Numbered from the stretch's first letter, positions 34,872-45,545 are shown. The stretch: DNA of 64,000 nucleotides from Lignipirellula cremea (GCF_007751035.1 NZ_CP036433.1:1841001-1905000), one strand, 5' to 3'. Program-made: numbers and translations. The notes: a model not told the origin generated them from the letters alone.

Positions 34872-34877
34872 TATAAT
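34872..34877 (+). promoter_or_regulatory. Possible -10 box before the second thioredoxin gene
   Basis: A perfect TATAAT lies 124 bases before the second thioredoxin start. No good -35 hexamer is visible about 17 bases upstream. It would give the second copy its own transcript with a long leader. Confidence 0.35.
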
Positions 34878-35000
34878 TGCCGGCCGTAGGGGGGCGTGGC
34901 TTCGCGAACAGGCAGACGTCAAAGGTCGTTCGAACTCCGGCGATCAAAATTCTGCGTCCTCCGCCGTTCCTTCCTTTCCTCCTCCCTGCAGGCAAATCCG

Positions 35001-35627
35001 ATGAACCGCCTCTTTCGCCCGCTACTCGCTTCGATCGTCGCTTGCGCCTTGTTGTTGATCGCTGGTTGCTCGACCGAACTGCCCGGCCCGCCGGCCCCCG
35101 ACGGGAAGGTTTCTGAAAACCCGCCCGCCGTCAGCGGCAAAGTTCCGGATAGTTCGCCGGCCACCAGCGTCGCCACTTCCGACAGCCCGCTGGTCCACAC
35201 CGACACTCCCGTTCCTTCGCCGGCCCCCAGCGACAAGCTTTCCGATAGCCCGCTGGACCCCAACGAAGAACCTTCCGACAGCCCTTCCCTTCCCGGCTTG
35301 GAACCGGTCAAGGTGACCACGGCCGACTTTGAGGAGACCGTGCTGGGCAACAGCGGTCTGGTCATGGTCGATTGCTACGCGGACTGGTGCGGCCCCTGCC
35401 GCCTGCTGGCGCCAGCCGTCGCCGAACTGGCCGCCGAATACGAAGGCCGCGTACTGATCGCCAAGCTCGACACCGACGCCAACGAAGAGATTGCCGAGAA
35501 ATACGAGGTCACCGCCCTTCCGACCTTGCTCTTCTTCAAGAACGGCAAGCTGGTTGATCGGGCCCGCGGCCTGCAGCCCAAGAAGGCGCTGGACCGCCGC
35601 CTCCAAGTACTGCTGCTGCGGCAGTAA
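35001..35627 (+). CDS. Thioredoxin-domain lipoprotein, copy 2 with extended linker
   Basis: 208 residues from the ATG at 35001 (MNRLFRPLLASIVACALLLI). The lipobox LIAGC is followed by STELPGPP, shared with the first copy, and then a linker of about 70 residues rich in S, D, P and E with repeated SDSP units (ATSDSPLVH, KLSDSPLD, EPSDSPSL). The thioredoxin domain repeats YADWCGPCRLLAPAVAELAA and TALPTLLFFKNGKLVDRARG. The longer linker would place the same redox domain further from the membrane. Two in-frame upstream codons are ignored because they precede the signal. Confidence 0.9.
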   Translation: MNRLFRPLLASIVACALLLIAGCSTELPGPPAPDGKVSENPPAVSGKVPDSSPATSVATSDSPLVHTDTPVPSPAPSDKLSDSPLDPNEEPSDSPSLPGLEPVKVTTADFEETVLGNSGLVMVDCYADWCGPCRLLAPAVAELAAEYEGRVLIAKLDTDANEEIAEKYEVTALPTLLFFKNGKLVDRARGLQPKKALDRRLQVLLLRQ

Positions 35628-35714
35628 CGACGCCGGCCGCAAAACGGCCTGCTCGGCCGGGAAGCATCGATTTGCATTCCGAGCGACACTCCCCCTCCCG
35701 ATTGAAATGCCAGC

Positions 35715-37358
35715 GTGCCAGGCCGCGTGAAATCCGACGACCCCCGTTTGCCGCTGAGCCATTGCCTGCTTGCCGCCGCCGCGTTGCTGCTGATCGTGCT
35801 GGTCGCCGCCGCCGTTCGCTGGCCAGGCCTGCAGGAGAGCTTCTGGGTCGATGAGCTGCATACGGTCTGGTGCGTCGTTGGCGAACAGGCCGACGTGGTT
35901 CCCCGGGCGCAGTTCGGCAACCAGGCTCCGCTGTACTTCCTGGGCGAGCGTCTGCTCACCCAGACGGCGGGCGTTTCGGAGGCGATTGTGCGGATGCCAT
36001 CGCTGATTGCCAGCGTCGCCCTGTGCCCGCTGCTGTTCTGGCTGGTCTGGCTCTGGACGCGCAGTCTCACGGGCGGACTGCTGGCCGCTGCGCTGGCGGC
36101 TGTCGACTCCGACCTGATTTTCTACGGGAGCGAAGCCCGGCCGTATGCCTGCCTGCAGGCCGTCGCGGTGGTGCATCTGCTGTTGCTGACCCGGCTGCTG
36201 GATCGGCCGCCGACCCAGGCCGCCCGGTTGGCGCTCCATGCGGGCTTTGTGCTGGTGGGAGTCCTGGCGTTCTATCTGCATTACACGGCCGCCTTGCTGT
36301 TCCTGGCCGAGGCGGTCGCCATCCTGGGGATACTGGCCTGGCGCCGGAACGGGGCCAGCCTGCCGGGGCTGGTGGTGGATCTGCTGGCGATTGGCCTGGC
36401 CGGGCTGTTTTCGCTTCGTCCGTTGCGGTTCATCCTGGAACGGCGGGACAACTGGTCGCAATTTATCCCGGAGCCTTCTTTCTGGCAGATGTTCCAGAAG
36501 ATGCACCTGGCCGAGTACCTGGTCCTGCCGCTGGCGGTTGCGGGCGGCTGGGCGGCCGTTGTCGGCTGGCGACGTTTTGGCGAATCGTCAAGCGCGAGCG
36601 ACGACGGTCGAGCGGACGAGCCCCTGTCGTTTTCGCCGGGTCGGTTCGATGGCGATTCGGGCTATTCCAATGGTTCGGAAACAGGCTGGATCCTGGGCGG
36701 CTGCTGGCTGGGGATTCCGCTGGTGGTCGCCTGGCTGGCCAGCCACTATGGTGTGGCGCCTGTGTTCTACCATCGGTATCTGCTGGCGGAGTTTCCCGCG
36801 GCGATCGCCCTGGCCGGCGTCGCCTGCGGAGCCTCGCGACGCCGATCCTTCCGCCTGGCGCTGGCTGTCGGCGTACTGACGTTGGCCGTCCTGACGGGCC
36901 CCACCTTGTCGCAACTGATCCGCACCGGAGAGTTCACAGCCCCGCGGAACGAAAACTGGCGCCGGGCGCTGGTTGCCTTGAACGACGTTCGTCCGCCCGG
37001 GGCGCCGATCGTGCTGTACTCCAACCTGATCGAAACTTCGGCCCTGGCCAAACCCCAGGCCGCGCGGTCGTCGTTGCTCCGCGACTACAGCGTGTTGCCG
37101 CTGCAGAGCGCGTATCCTTTGCGGGGCAAGCCGCTGCTGATTTCGCTGGCCGCCCAGCAGCTCCAGGAGTTGTCGGCCGAGGAGCGGTCGACGCTCGCGA
37201 AGTCCGACGAATTCTGGCTGGTGGTGCGTGGCGACTGGGAATCAGCCTACGGGGTTTGCCAGGCCCTGCTAGCCCAGCTGCCGCCGCCCTCGGAAGGCTA
37301 CGAGCTGTCCCGCTACAATTTCGGGCAGGTCTGGGCGATTCAAATCCAGCCCCGCTAG
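35715..37358 (+). CDS. Membrane glycosyltransferase, GT39/ArnT-like
   Basis: 547 residues from a GTG at 35715 (an ATG at 35707 is out of frame and closes within seven codons). About ten hydrophobic segments fill the first 400 residues. Between the first and second is FWVDELHTVW (residues 43-52), the D-E pair that binds the lipid-linked sugar in PMT/ArnT enzymes. Near the middle, SEARPYACLQAVAVVHLLLL is also typical. The C-terminal third is periplasmic. It would move a sugar from a polyprenyl-phosphate donor to a surface acceptor; the sugar is unknown. Confidence 0.8.
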   Translation: MPGRVKSDDPRLPLSHCLLAAAALLLIVLVAAAVRWPGLQESFWVDELHTVWCVVGEQADVVPRAQFGNQAPLYFLGERLLTQTAGVSEAIVRMPSLIASVALCPLLFWLVWLWTRSLTGGLLAAALAAVDSDLIFYGSEARPYACLQAVAVVHLLLLTRLLDRPPTQAARLALHAGFVLVGVLAFYLHYTAALLFLAEAVAILGILAWRRNGASLPGLVVDLLAIGLAGLFSLRPLRFILERRDNWSQFIPEPSFWQMFQKMHLAEYLVLPLAVAGGWAAVVGWRRFGESSSASDDGRADEPLSFSPGRFDGDSGYSNGSETGWILGGCWLGIPLVVAWLASHYGVAPVFYHRYLLAEFPAAIALAGVACGASRRRSFRLALAVGVLTLAVLTGPTLSQLIRTGEFTAPRNENWRRALVALNDVRPPGAPIVLYSNLIETSALAKPQAARSSLLRDYSVLPLQSAYPLRGKPLLISLAAQQLQELSAEERSTLAKSDEFWLVVRGDWESAYGVCQALLAQLPPPSEGYELSRYNFGQVWAIQIQPR

Positions 37359-37895
37359 CCGACCCGAATCCACTTCCCTGCATCTTTGCGATGGCGAAGC
37401 GGAAGTGTCTCCTCCACTCCCCCAGCGCGGTGGCGGGGGGACGGGAGAAAAAAGTGGCCAAAAATCTGTCCGCGGGAATAATTTCCTTGTCCGCAAACTC
37501 TAGTTTTGGGTATTACCAAGGTACAGACGACCGCGCTCGGAAGTGATTTTCCGGCCGCGGCGGAACCTTTCCTTTTTACCTCTTTCCCCAACCCGTTGTC
37601 TTTCAACAGGTTACAGCCAAATGTCTGAGGTCGGTCAAAAAGTGGCCTCAGAAACCGAAAAAGTTTTTTGACTTTTGCGAACCTTATGATTGGATGGGCG
37701 TCTAGTTTTCTGTGCCGTTCTGTTTTAACGGGCAGCAAGGCGCCGAGAAGGGTCAGGGTTGCACTGAGGGTCAGATCGAGAAAGTTTCCGGGTTAGCCGC
37801 CCGAGCTTTTGTCGATACGCCTGCAGCCTGATCGCCCCTCTCCCCACGATGATTTCAGTTTCTCTCTAACTGTGCGTTTGCACAGGGAGCCTAAG
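37359..37895. other. Intergenic region, nothing firm
   Basis: Mostly non-coding with a local drop in GC content (about 37440-37520 and 37640-37700). An inverted repeat CTGAGGTC..GGCCTCAG with a loop of about 11 bases lies at about 37625-37651. No terminator T run or promoter pair is convincing. Confidence 0.35.
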
Positions 37896-38189
37896 ATGCG
37901 CAGCTTCAACATTGCCATTACGACCAATTGCGTAAACGTCGATCGTCAAGATCGCACGAACGTGGCCGGCATGTTTGCGTTGCGCGCGGGCAACCTCAGC
38001 AAACGCCTCTATGCCGTCTCCGGATGGGAACCCAGCAGGCCACAGTCGACAAGTTCGCGACTAATGGCCTGCAGCCATGGCGTTCTGCCGGCGAGCCAGC
38101 ATTTACCCGCCCATGCAGGGCAGGCGTGTTATGGCTCAGCCGGATTCGCCTGGACCGCCGCGGAAGTTGTTAGCAGATCGATAGCCTGA
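37896..38189 (+). CDS. Small hypothetical protein upstream of the sigma factor
   Basis: A possible 97-residue protein starting MRSFNIAITTNCVNVDRQDR, with AGGGAGCC at 9-16 bases before the ATG. The first 45 residues look protein-like, the rest is rich in serine, alanine, histidine and cysteine and could be chance. No family recognised. It lies in a 980-bp region without other genes and may instead be part of the untranslated leader of the sigma factor gene. Confidence 0.3.
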   Translation: MRSFNIAITTNCVNVDRQDRTNVAGMFALRAGNLSKRLYAVSGWEPSRPQSTSSRLMACSHGVLPASQHLPAHAGQACYGSAGFAWTAAEVVSRSIA

Positions 38190-38341
38190 GTACGAGCTAC
38201 AGCTCTCTCAAAACTGATCGATCTCTAACGACCGCCTTCAACGTGAGTCGCAAGTTCGCCTTGCGCCTTTCCTGAGGCCCGCCGGCGCTGGATCCCTTTT
38301 TCCCGCACGGACTAGCCAGTTCTTTTGGCTGGAGAGAAATC

Positions 38342-38914
38342 ATGTCTACGATGACTGAATTAGACGAGAAGATATACATTGCGGACCTCGTCCGCGCCGC
38401 GCAGGTCGGGGACCGTGACGCTTTTGGCGAGCTGTTCGAGCGGTTCGAACGCCACGTCTTTGCGATCGCGCTGCGACGCCTGGGCGATTACAACGAAGCC
38501 CAGGAACTGTGCCAGGACGTGTTCATCCAGGCGATGCAGAAGGTTGCCCAGTTGCGGGAGCCGGAGTGCTTCGGCGGATGGCTGCGTCAGATTACGCACC
38601 GCATGGCGATTAACCGCGCTGTGCGCCGGTCGCCCGATCGACCGACGGAGCCGGAAACGCTCGAGGCGACCTGCGTCGAGCATGCGACCCCGTTGTCGGC
38701 GCTGCTCGAAGGAGAGCGTGAGTCCCAGTTGCACGCGGGCCTGGCCCGACTGCGCGATCTGGACCGCGATACGCTCGTGGCGTTTTACGTCAAAGGGCAG
38801 TCGCTGATCGAAATGAGCGACGCGTTCCAGGCGCCGATTGGAACCATCAAGCGGCGTTTGCACGTGGCGCGGAAGCGTCTCGCCAAGGAGGTCGAAACGC
38901 TGGTCGCGGTGTAA
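38342..38914 (+). CDS. RNA polymerase sigma factor, ECF type
   Basis: 190 residues from the ATG at 38342, with GGAGAG 5-10 bases before it. Region 2 is FGELFERFERHVFAIALRRL followed by EAQELCQDVFIQAMQKV, the polymerase-binding and -10-binding helices; region 4 is DTLVAFYVKGQSLIEMSDAF and PIGTIKRRLHVARKRLAKEV, the -35-binding helix-turn-helix. No anti-sigma factor lies beside it. A strong terminator follows 50 bases after the stop. Confidence 0.9.
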   Translation: MSTMTELDEKIYIADLVRAAQVGDRDAFGELFERFERHVFAIALRRLGDYNEAQELCQDVFIQAMQKVAQLREPECFGGWLRQITHRMAINRAVRRSPDRPTEPETLEATCVEHATPLSALLEGERESQLHAGLARLRDLDRDTLVAFYVKGQSLIEMSDAFQAPIGTIKRRLHVARKRLAKEVETLVAV

Positions 38915-38963
38915 ACCAGCGTGCGGCTGTACGCCTTGCTACACGCCTTTCGTGATCGCCCGT

Positions 38964-39001
38964 TGCCTCGCTGTCATCTGACAGGAGGCAGCGGGTTTTT
39001 T
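38964..39001 (+). terminator. Strong intrinsic terminator of the ECF sigma gene
   Basis: TGCCTC-G-CTGTC (38964-38975) pairs with GACAG-GAGGCA (38980-38990), an 11-bp stem with one bulged base and a 4-base loop, followed by GCGGG and six T residues to 39001. The position just after the sigma factor stop and the T run make this a textbook terminator. Confidence 0.8.
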
Positions 39002-39031
39002 CATGCGCGTATCGTTTCAAGGGGTGATTGC

Positions 39032-39970
39032 TTAGCGCAGCGACAGCAGGCCGGATTGCGGGGCGGGGAGCAACTCCACGCGGATCTGGAACATGCCGTG
39101 CTGATCCGTCGCGCCGTCGCTGATCCAGACCGAGCCCAGATCCTGCCAGTCGCTTCCTGTTTGATGGACCGTGAACCACGGCCCGGCCACAAAGTGGACG
39201 CCTTCAAGTCACAAGCGGACCCAGAGCGAATCCAGCCCGACCCGTTTCACCGTGCCGCTGGAAACGATCGGCTGCAGACGTTCCGTTTCCATCGAAAAAA
39301 CGTGTCGCCGGTCCAGCGGCGTCACCGTCGGCGCCAGCCAGCATCGCGTCTCTCCTTGCTTGTTGACCAGCCGCATCTCGATGCGAACCTGTGTCCGCTG
39401 CACTTCTCGCCGCAGCATCGCTTCATGTTTCGCATCCAGCGGCAACTCCCGGCGGCTCGCCAGCAAGTCGCGCGTTTGCCTTCCCAGAAAAAGCAGCTCC
39501 TCGAGCGCCGGACTGGTCGCATCGCACGGCTCCAGGGCGAACTTCCTGATCAGCTCGTCGATCCGTTCGGGCGACGCCGTCGGGGTTGGATGGCGGCTGG
39601 CCGCACAGCCCGAGGCACACACCTTCTCGCCATGCGGATGGAACAGGGCATTCGAATCATGCAGGAATTCGTCGGTCCCGGACGCCAGAGAAACGCTCGA
39701 TGCAGAACCCGTCGACGCAAGGCCCTCCGCAGCGACCGGTTCTGGCTGGTAGGCGGTGAAAACCAGCGCCGGAACCAGCGGCTCCAAGCTCGCCTCATCC
39801 GCTTGTTTCACGGGCGGCGGATCAACGGCAGGCGCCGGTTCCAGTGGGACTGTCGCCTTGATTGGCGCACCGGGAATGACCTGCGGTTCCGTTTCCTCCT
39901 GGGGGAAAATTCTCTGGAGCAGAAGCCCCAAAGCCACCCCCATAAACAGAATAATAAACCGGGTTCGCAT
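39032..39970 (-). pseudogene. Membrane-anchored protein with in-frame UGA
   Basis: From the ATG at 39970 (MRTRFIILFMGVALGLLLQR, an N-terminal anchor) the frame runs through a proline-rich linker and a folded part with SPERIDELIRKFALEPCDAT to DSLWVRL, where TGA stands at 39209-39211. The same frame continues for 58 codons (LEGVHFVAGPWFTVHQTGSD, ..DQHGMFQIRVELLP) to a TAA at 39032. The continuation is clearly protein-like. A CGA (Arg) to TGA change is the simplest explanation, giving a protein shortened by a fifth. Read-through or selenocysteine is possible but nothing in the sequence favours it. No family recognised. Confidence 0.6.
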
Positions 39971-40202
39971 AGCGCTAGGGTTCCATCAGACAAAAGCCCC
40001 TGAAAATCCTCCGGGTCCGGCCAGGAACCCTTCCCTGCATTGAACCACCGTCGCCGATGCGGGTCAACCTGCCGGCGCGCCGCCGCGGGGGCCGTCAGAA
40101 GGGGAAGAGCGTTCGCCGTTCGCCGCCTGGGCATGGATTCAACGCTAGCTCTTCGGCGACAACAGGCCGTCGTCAGGGCAGGTTTGGCGGCCGTTTTCGG
40201 GC

Positions 40203-40208
40203 TATAAT
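40203..40208 (+). promoter_or_regulatory. TATAAT box directly before the DUF1549 gene
   Basis: TATAAT ends 6 bases before the ATG at 40215. Transcription starting 6-8 bases beyond it would begin at about the ATG, giving a leaderless message. The only purine run (GGTGGG) abuts the ATG and is too close to act as a ribosome binding site. A -35 hexamer is not clear (GGTTTG at 40181 is a weak candidate). Confidence 0.35.
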
Positions 40209-40214
40209 GGTGGG

Positions 40215-43200
40215 ATGAAAACTTCTCATTTCTTGTTGCTGCTGCTTGTTCTGGCGTCCTGTGCTGCAGGGCCGGGGGCCATGGCCGAAGCGGGGGCGCC
40301 GTCGTACATGCGCGACGTCCGCCCGATTCTGGCGTCCAAATGCTTCGCCTGCCATGGTCCGGATGAATCGCATCGGGAGGCCGACCTGCGGCTGGACGAT
40401 CGCACGGCCGCCGTCGACGCCGGCGCGATTTCTCCTGGAAAGCCCGGCGACAGCGAGCTGCTCCGCCGGGTGCTGTCCCACGATGGCGACGAACGGATGC
40501 CGCCGCCAGACGCCGCCCCGCTGACTGCGGCCCAGCAGGATACGCTCCGCCGCTGGATCGCGGGCGGAGCCGAGTACGAACGCCAATGGTCGTTTACGCC
40601 GCCCGTCCAGGCGCCGTTGCCGACCGTCAAAAATGTTGCCTGGCCAAAGAATGCGATCGACCCGTTCGTGCTGGCCCGGCTGGAAGCGGAAGGGATGCAG
40701 CCCGCCCCGCCGGCCGACCCCTATACACTAGTGCGACGCGTCTATCTGGATCTGACCGGCTTGCCGCCTTCGCCGGCCGAAGCCGACGCGTACGTCCACA
40801 GCACCGATCCCCAGGCGTACGAAAAGCTGGTCGATCGGCTGCTGGCCTCGCAGCAGTACGGCGAGCACTGGGCCCGGCAGTGGCTCGATCTGGCCCGCTA
40901 CGCCGATACCAACGGCTACGAAAAAGATCGCCCTCGACAGATCTGGCCGTATCGCGACTGGGTGATTCAGGCGTTGAACAATGATATGCCGTTTGACCAG
41001 TTCTCCATCGAACAGCTGGCCGGCGACATGCTGCCGGATGCGACGCCCGCCCAGCGGATCGCCACGGGCTTCCACCGGAACACGATGCTGAACGAAGAAG
41101 GCGGCATCGACCCGCTGGAGTTCCGGCATTACGCCATGATCGATCGGGTGGCGACCACCGGCGTCGTTTGGCTGGGTTTGACGACCGGCTGCGCCCAGTG
41201 CCACACGCACAAGTACGACCCGATCACGCATACCGATTATTACCGGTTCATGGCGCTCCTGAACAACGCCGACGAGCCGAGCGCCGTTGTCCGCGATCCG
41301 GCGATCACCGCCCGCCGGGAGCAGCTGCAGAAGCAGATCGACGAACTGGAAGCGGCCTTGCCCGACCAGTTTCCCTCTGTCCCTGGCGATGGACCGGAGG
41401 AGGACCGGCGACGACAGCACCTGGAAACGTCGTACGCTGCCTGGCTGGAAGAAGCACGTTCCCAGGCAATCGTGTGGCGGATCCTGCGGCCGTCCTCGAT
41501 GGAGGCCAACCTGCCGCGACTGGAACGACTGGACGACGGCTCGATCTTTTCGACCGGCGACATTACCAAGCGGGATCTGTTCACGCTCCGGTTTCGACTG
41601 GACCCACTGCCCCAGTCGTTGACGTCGTTGCGGCTGGAAGTGCTGCCCGACGAGCGGCTGCCGGGCCGCGGTCCGGGACGATCGTACTATGAAGGTCGGC
41701 AGGGCGACTTCTTTCTGAGCGAAGTGACGGCCATGCTCGACGGCAAGCCGTTGGCGTTTGCTTCCGCCTCGCACAGCTATGGCAAGATCAGCGTGGGCAG
41801 CGGCAGCGCCGACGCCCAGAATGTGATCGATGGCGAAGGCTCCACCGGCTGGTCGACCTCCGGTCGCGAAGGCGAATCGCATCAACTGGTGCTGAATCTC
41901 AAAGAGCCGCTGCAACCGGCGGGCGAACTGGTCGTCAGCCTGTTGTTCGAGCGGCACTTCGCCGCCAGCCTGGGGCGGTTCCGATTGTCGGCCGCTTCCA
42001 GCAAGCATCCGGCCCAGGCGGAAACAGAACCGGTGGCGATTTCGGCCTTGCTCGCCCGCGCGGAAACGGCATGGAATGACGCCGAGCGGGAACAGCTGCG
42101 ACAGTACTTTCTGTCGACCACGCCCGAGCTGGCTGATGCGAGGAAGAAGATCGCGGCGCTGGAGAAGCAGTTGCCTGAGTACCCGACGACGCTGGTGATG
42201 CAGGAGCGGCCGGCCGACAATCCGCGGCCCACATTCCGCTATCATCGGGGCGAATATCTAAGCCCGCGCGAGGCAGTCACGCCAGGCACGCCCGGCTTCT
42301 TGCCGCCGCTAAAGCCGGGCGAACCGGCCAACCGGCTGGGTCTGGCCCGCTGGCTGGTCAGCAAACAGAACCCGCTGGCGGGACGGGTCGCCGTGAACCG
42401 CGCCTGGCAGGCGTTCTTTGGCCAGGGACTGGTGCGCAGTCCGGGCGACCTGGGGGTGCAGTCAGAGATGCCGTCGCACCCGCAGCTGCTGGACTGGCTG
42501 GCGGTGGAGTTCACCACGCCGGTCTCCGCCGGCGGTCTGGGCTGGTCGCAGAAGCAGCTGCATCGACGGATCGTCACCAGCGCTGTGTATCAGCAAAGCT
42601 CGAAGCTGACGCCGGCGCTATTGGAACGGGATCGGGAGAATCGGCTGCTGGGCCGCGGGCCGCGGTTCCGGGTCGATGCAGAAACCGTGCGCGACGCGTT
42701 CCTCAAAGCTAGCGGCCGCCTGGCGCCGCAGGTGGGCGGTCCGAGCGTTTACCCGCCCCAGCCGGAAAGCGTCACCGGGCTGGCGTACGGCAAGTCGGCG
42801 TGGCCGACTTCCACTGGCGACGATCGCTTTCGGCGATCGCTGTACACGTTCCGCAAGCGGACGGCCCCGTTTGCGGCCTACGCCGTGTTTGACGCGCCGA
42901 CGGGAGAGAACTGCATCGTCCGCCGGAATCGCAGCAACACGCCGCTGCAGTCGCTGACCTTGCTGAACGACGCCATGTTCCTGGAGCTGGCCCTCGCCCT
43001 GGTCGACCAGACGCTGGCGGACGGGAAGATGGAAGACGGGACAGCGAAAGAACCGAAGTCATCGGAGAAGACGCGGGCCGCGACGGCGACGGCCTTGTTC
43101 CGGGCGTTGCTGACGCGTCCTCCCCGGACGGACGAAGTCGAGCGGCTGGCGGCGTTCTACGAGCAACAAACGGCGCGGCTGCAGGCCGGCGAATTGGACC

Positions 43201-43304
43201 CGGCCGTCATTTGCGGTGCGGCCGACGCCAGCGTCGACAGGGCAGCCTGGTTCCTGGTCGCCCGGGTGCTGATGAACGTTGACGAAGCAGTGACGAAGCA
43301 GTAA
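40215..43304 (+). CDS. PSCyt1/DUF1549/DUF1553 planctomycete cytochrome-c-like protein
   Basis: 1029 residues. A signal peptide (MKTSHFLLLLLVLASCAAGP) is followed by SYMRDVRPILASKCFACHGP with the heme-binding C-x-x-C-H at residues 43-47 (PSCyt1). DUF1549 follows (RVYLDLTGLPPSPAEADAYV, GEHWARQWLDLARYADTNGY, CAQCHTHKYDPITHTDYYRF with a second C-x-x-C-H), then a divergent central beta domain, and DUF1553 near the end (LARWLVSKQNPLAGRVAVNR, FGQGLVRSPGDLGVQSEMPS, RRSLYTFRKRTAPFAAYAVF, NTPLQSLTLLNDAMFLE). These proteins are exported and found in large numbers in planctomycetes next to DUF1501 genes, as here; proposed roles include breakdown of sulfated polysaccharides. Confidence 0.95.
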   Translation: MKTSHFLLLLLVLASCAAGPGAMAEAGAPSYMRDVRPILASKCFACHGPDESHREADLRLDDRTAAVDAGAISPGKPGDSELLRRVLSHDGDERMPPPDAAPLTAAQQDTLRRWIAGGAEYERQWSFTPPVQAPLPTVKNVAWPKNAIDPFVLARLEAEGMQPAPPADPYTLVRRVYLDLTGLPPSPAEADAYVHSTDPQAYEKLVDRLLASQQYGEHWARQWLDLARYADTNGYEKDRPRQIWPYRDWVIQALNNDMPFDQFSIEQLAGDMLPDATPAQRIATGFHRNTMLNEEGGIDPLEFRHYAMIDRVATTGVVWLGLTTGCAQCHTHKYDPITHTDYYRFMALLNNADEPSAVVRDPAITARREQLQKQIDELEAALPDQFPSVPGDGPEEDRRRQHLETSYAAWLEEARSQAIVWRILRPSSMEANLPRLERLDDGSIFSTGDITKRDLFTLRFRLDPLPQSLTSLRLEVLPDERLPGRGPGRSYYEGRQGDFFLSEVTAMLDGKPLAFASASHSYGKISVGSGSADAQNVIDGEGSTGWSTSGREGESHQLVLNLKEPLQPAGELVVSLLFERHFAASLGRFRLSAASSKHPAQAETEPVAISALLARAETAWNDAEREQLRQYFLSTTPELADARKKIAALEKQLPEYPTTLVMQERPADNPRPTFRYHRGEYLSPREAVTPGTPGFLPPLKPGEPANRLGLARWLVSKQNPLAGRVAVNRAWQAFFGQGLVRSPGDLGVQSEMPSHPQLLDWLAVEFTTPVSAGGLGWSQKQLHRRIVTSAVYQQSSKLTPALLERDRENRLLGRGPRFRVDAETVRDAFLKASGRLAPQVGGPSVYPPQPESVTGLAYGKSAWPTSTGDDRFRRSLYTFRKRTAPFAAYAVFDAPTGENCIVRRNRSNTPLQSLTLLNDAMFLELALALVDQTLADGKMEDGTAKEPKSSEKTRAATATALFRALLTRPPRTDEVERLAAFYEQQTARLQAGELDPAVICGAADASVDRAAWFLVARVLMNVDEAVTKQ

Positions 43305-43353
43305 GCCGCCTTTCGACTGAACTCTCCTTCCCGGTAACTTGCAGGTCGCCATA

Positions 43354-44826
<1,473 letters not shown>

Positions 44827-44844
44827 TCCCGAAGGATATTTCTC

Positions 44845-45372
44845 ATGAACGGCGAACTACTGTGGCTCGACAGCCTGGAAACTCCCACGGGTCGCGTGCT
44901 GGTCGTGACGGACCAGAAAGATCGCTTGCGCGCGGTTGACTGGGACGACTACCGTCCGCGCATGGAGCGATTGCTGCTGCGTTACGGCGGAAACGATGAG
45001 CTGCAGGAACGTGAGCCGCCGGGAGAATCGGCGGCCTGCCGGGCAATCCGGGCGTACTTTGCCGGCGACCTGCAGGCGTGCGACGCGCTGGACCTTGCCG
45101 TGCAGGGGACGGAATTCCAGCAAGCGGTCTGGCGAGAGCTGCGGGCGATTCCGCCGGGACAGACGCTCAGCTATGGCGAACTGGCGACGCGGATCGGCCG
45201 GCCTGGCGCCGCGCGGGCGGTAGGGATGGCGAACGGTTCCAACCCCACGCCGATTGTGGCGCCGTGCCATCGGGTGATCGGCGCCAATGCCTCGCTGACC
45301 GGGTTCGGCGGCGGGCTGGAACGGAAACGCTGGCTACTGGCGCACGAGCAGGCCGTGCCGGTTGCTCGGTAG
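44845..45372 (+). CDS. ogt: Methylated-DNA-[protein]-cysteine S-methyltransferase
   Basis: 175 residues. The C-terminal domain has FQQAVWRELRAIPPGQTLSY, GELATRIGRPGAARAVGMAN and the active site TPIVAPCHRVIGANASLTGF, where the cysteine in PCHRV accepts the alkyl group from O6-alkylguanine in a suicide reaction. The asparagine and arginine finger (ARAVGMANGSNP) are present. The N-terminal domain is short, as in Ogt. It starts 19 bases after the DUF1501 stop, so it may be read on the same transcript although the functions are unrelated. Confidence 0.93.
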   Translation: MNGELLWLDSLETPTGRVLVVTDQKDRLRAVDWDDYRPRMERLLLRYGGNDELQEREPPGESAACRAIRAYFAGDLQACDALDLAVQGTEFQQAVWRELRAIPPGQTLSYGELATRIGRPGAARAVGMANGSNPTPIVAPCHRVIGANASLTGFGGGLERKRWLLAHEQAVPVAR

Positions 45373-45375
45373 AAG

Positions 45376-45503
45376 GGGCGCTCCTGCCCGTTCGCGATTG
45401 CCGGCTCGCAGCGGAGTTGGGGTTGCAGGCAAGCGAGCGGCGTCTCGCCAGTGTCGTGCTGTTTCCGCGCTGCTGTCGTCGAACTCGACGGGCAGGAGCG
45501 CCC
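45376..45503. repeat. 128-bp element bounded by a perfect 16-bp inverted repeat
   Basis: GGGCGCTCCTGCCCGT at 45376-45391 is exactly complementary to 45488-45503. The pair lies in the gap between convergent ogt and serA and leaves 96 bases between its arms. It could be a long-range terminator for both genes or a miniature mobile element. No target duplication is visible and no T run follows. Confidence 0.5.
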
Positions 45504-45545
45504 ATCGTACGGGTTTGCGAAGACGGCTATCGCTTCTTTACGCGA

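Noticed and set aside
35022-36506. A 494-codon minus-strand frame across the second thioredoxin and the glycosyltransferase
   Set aside because: It crosses two genes with firm motifs on the other strand and has a shadow-type composition.
39209-39211. UGA as a selenocysteine codon
   Set aside because: No clear hairpin of the bacterial SECIS type directly after it, no redox-type context around the codon, and a CGA-to-TGA change explains it more simply.
40728-42245. A 505-codon minus-strand frame opposite the DUF1549 gene
   Set aside because: No motifs and arginine/glutamine-rich; the plus-strand protein has heme and DUF1549/DUF1553 blocks.
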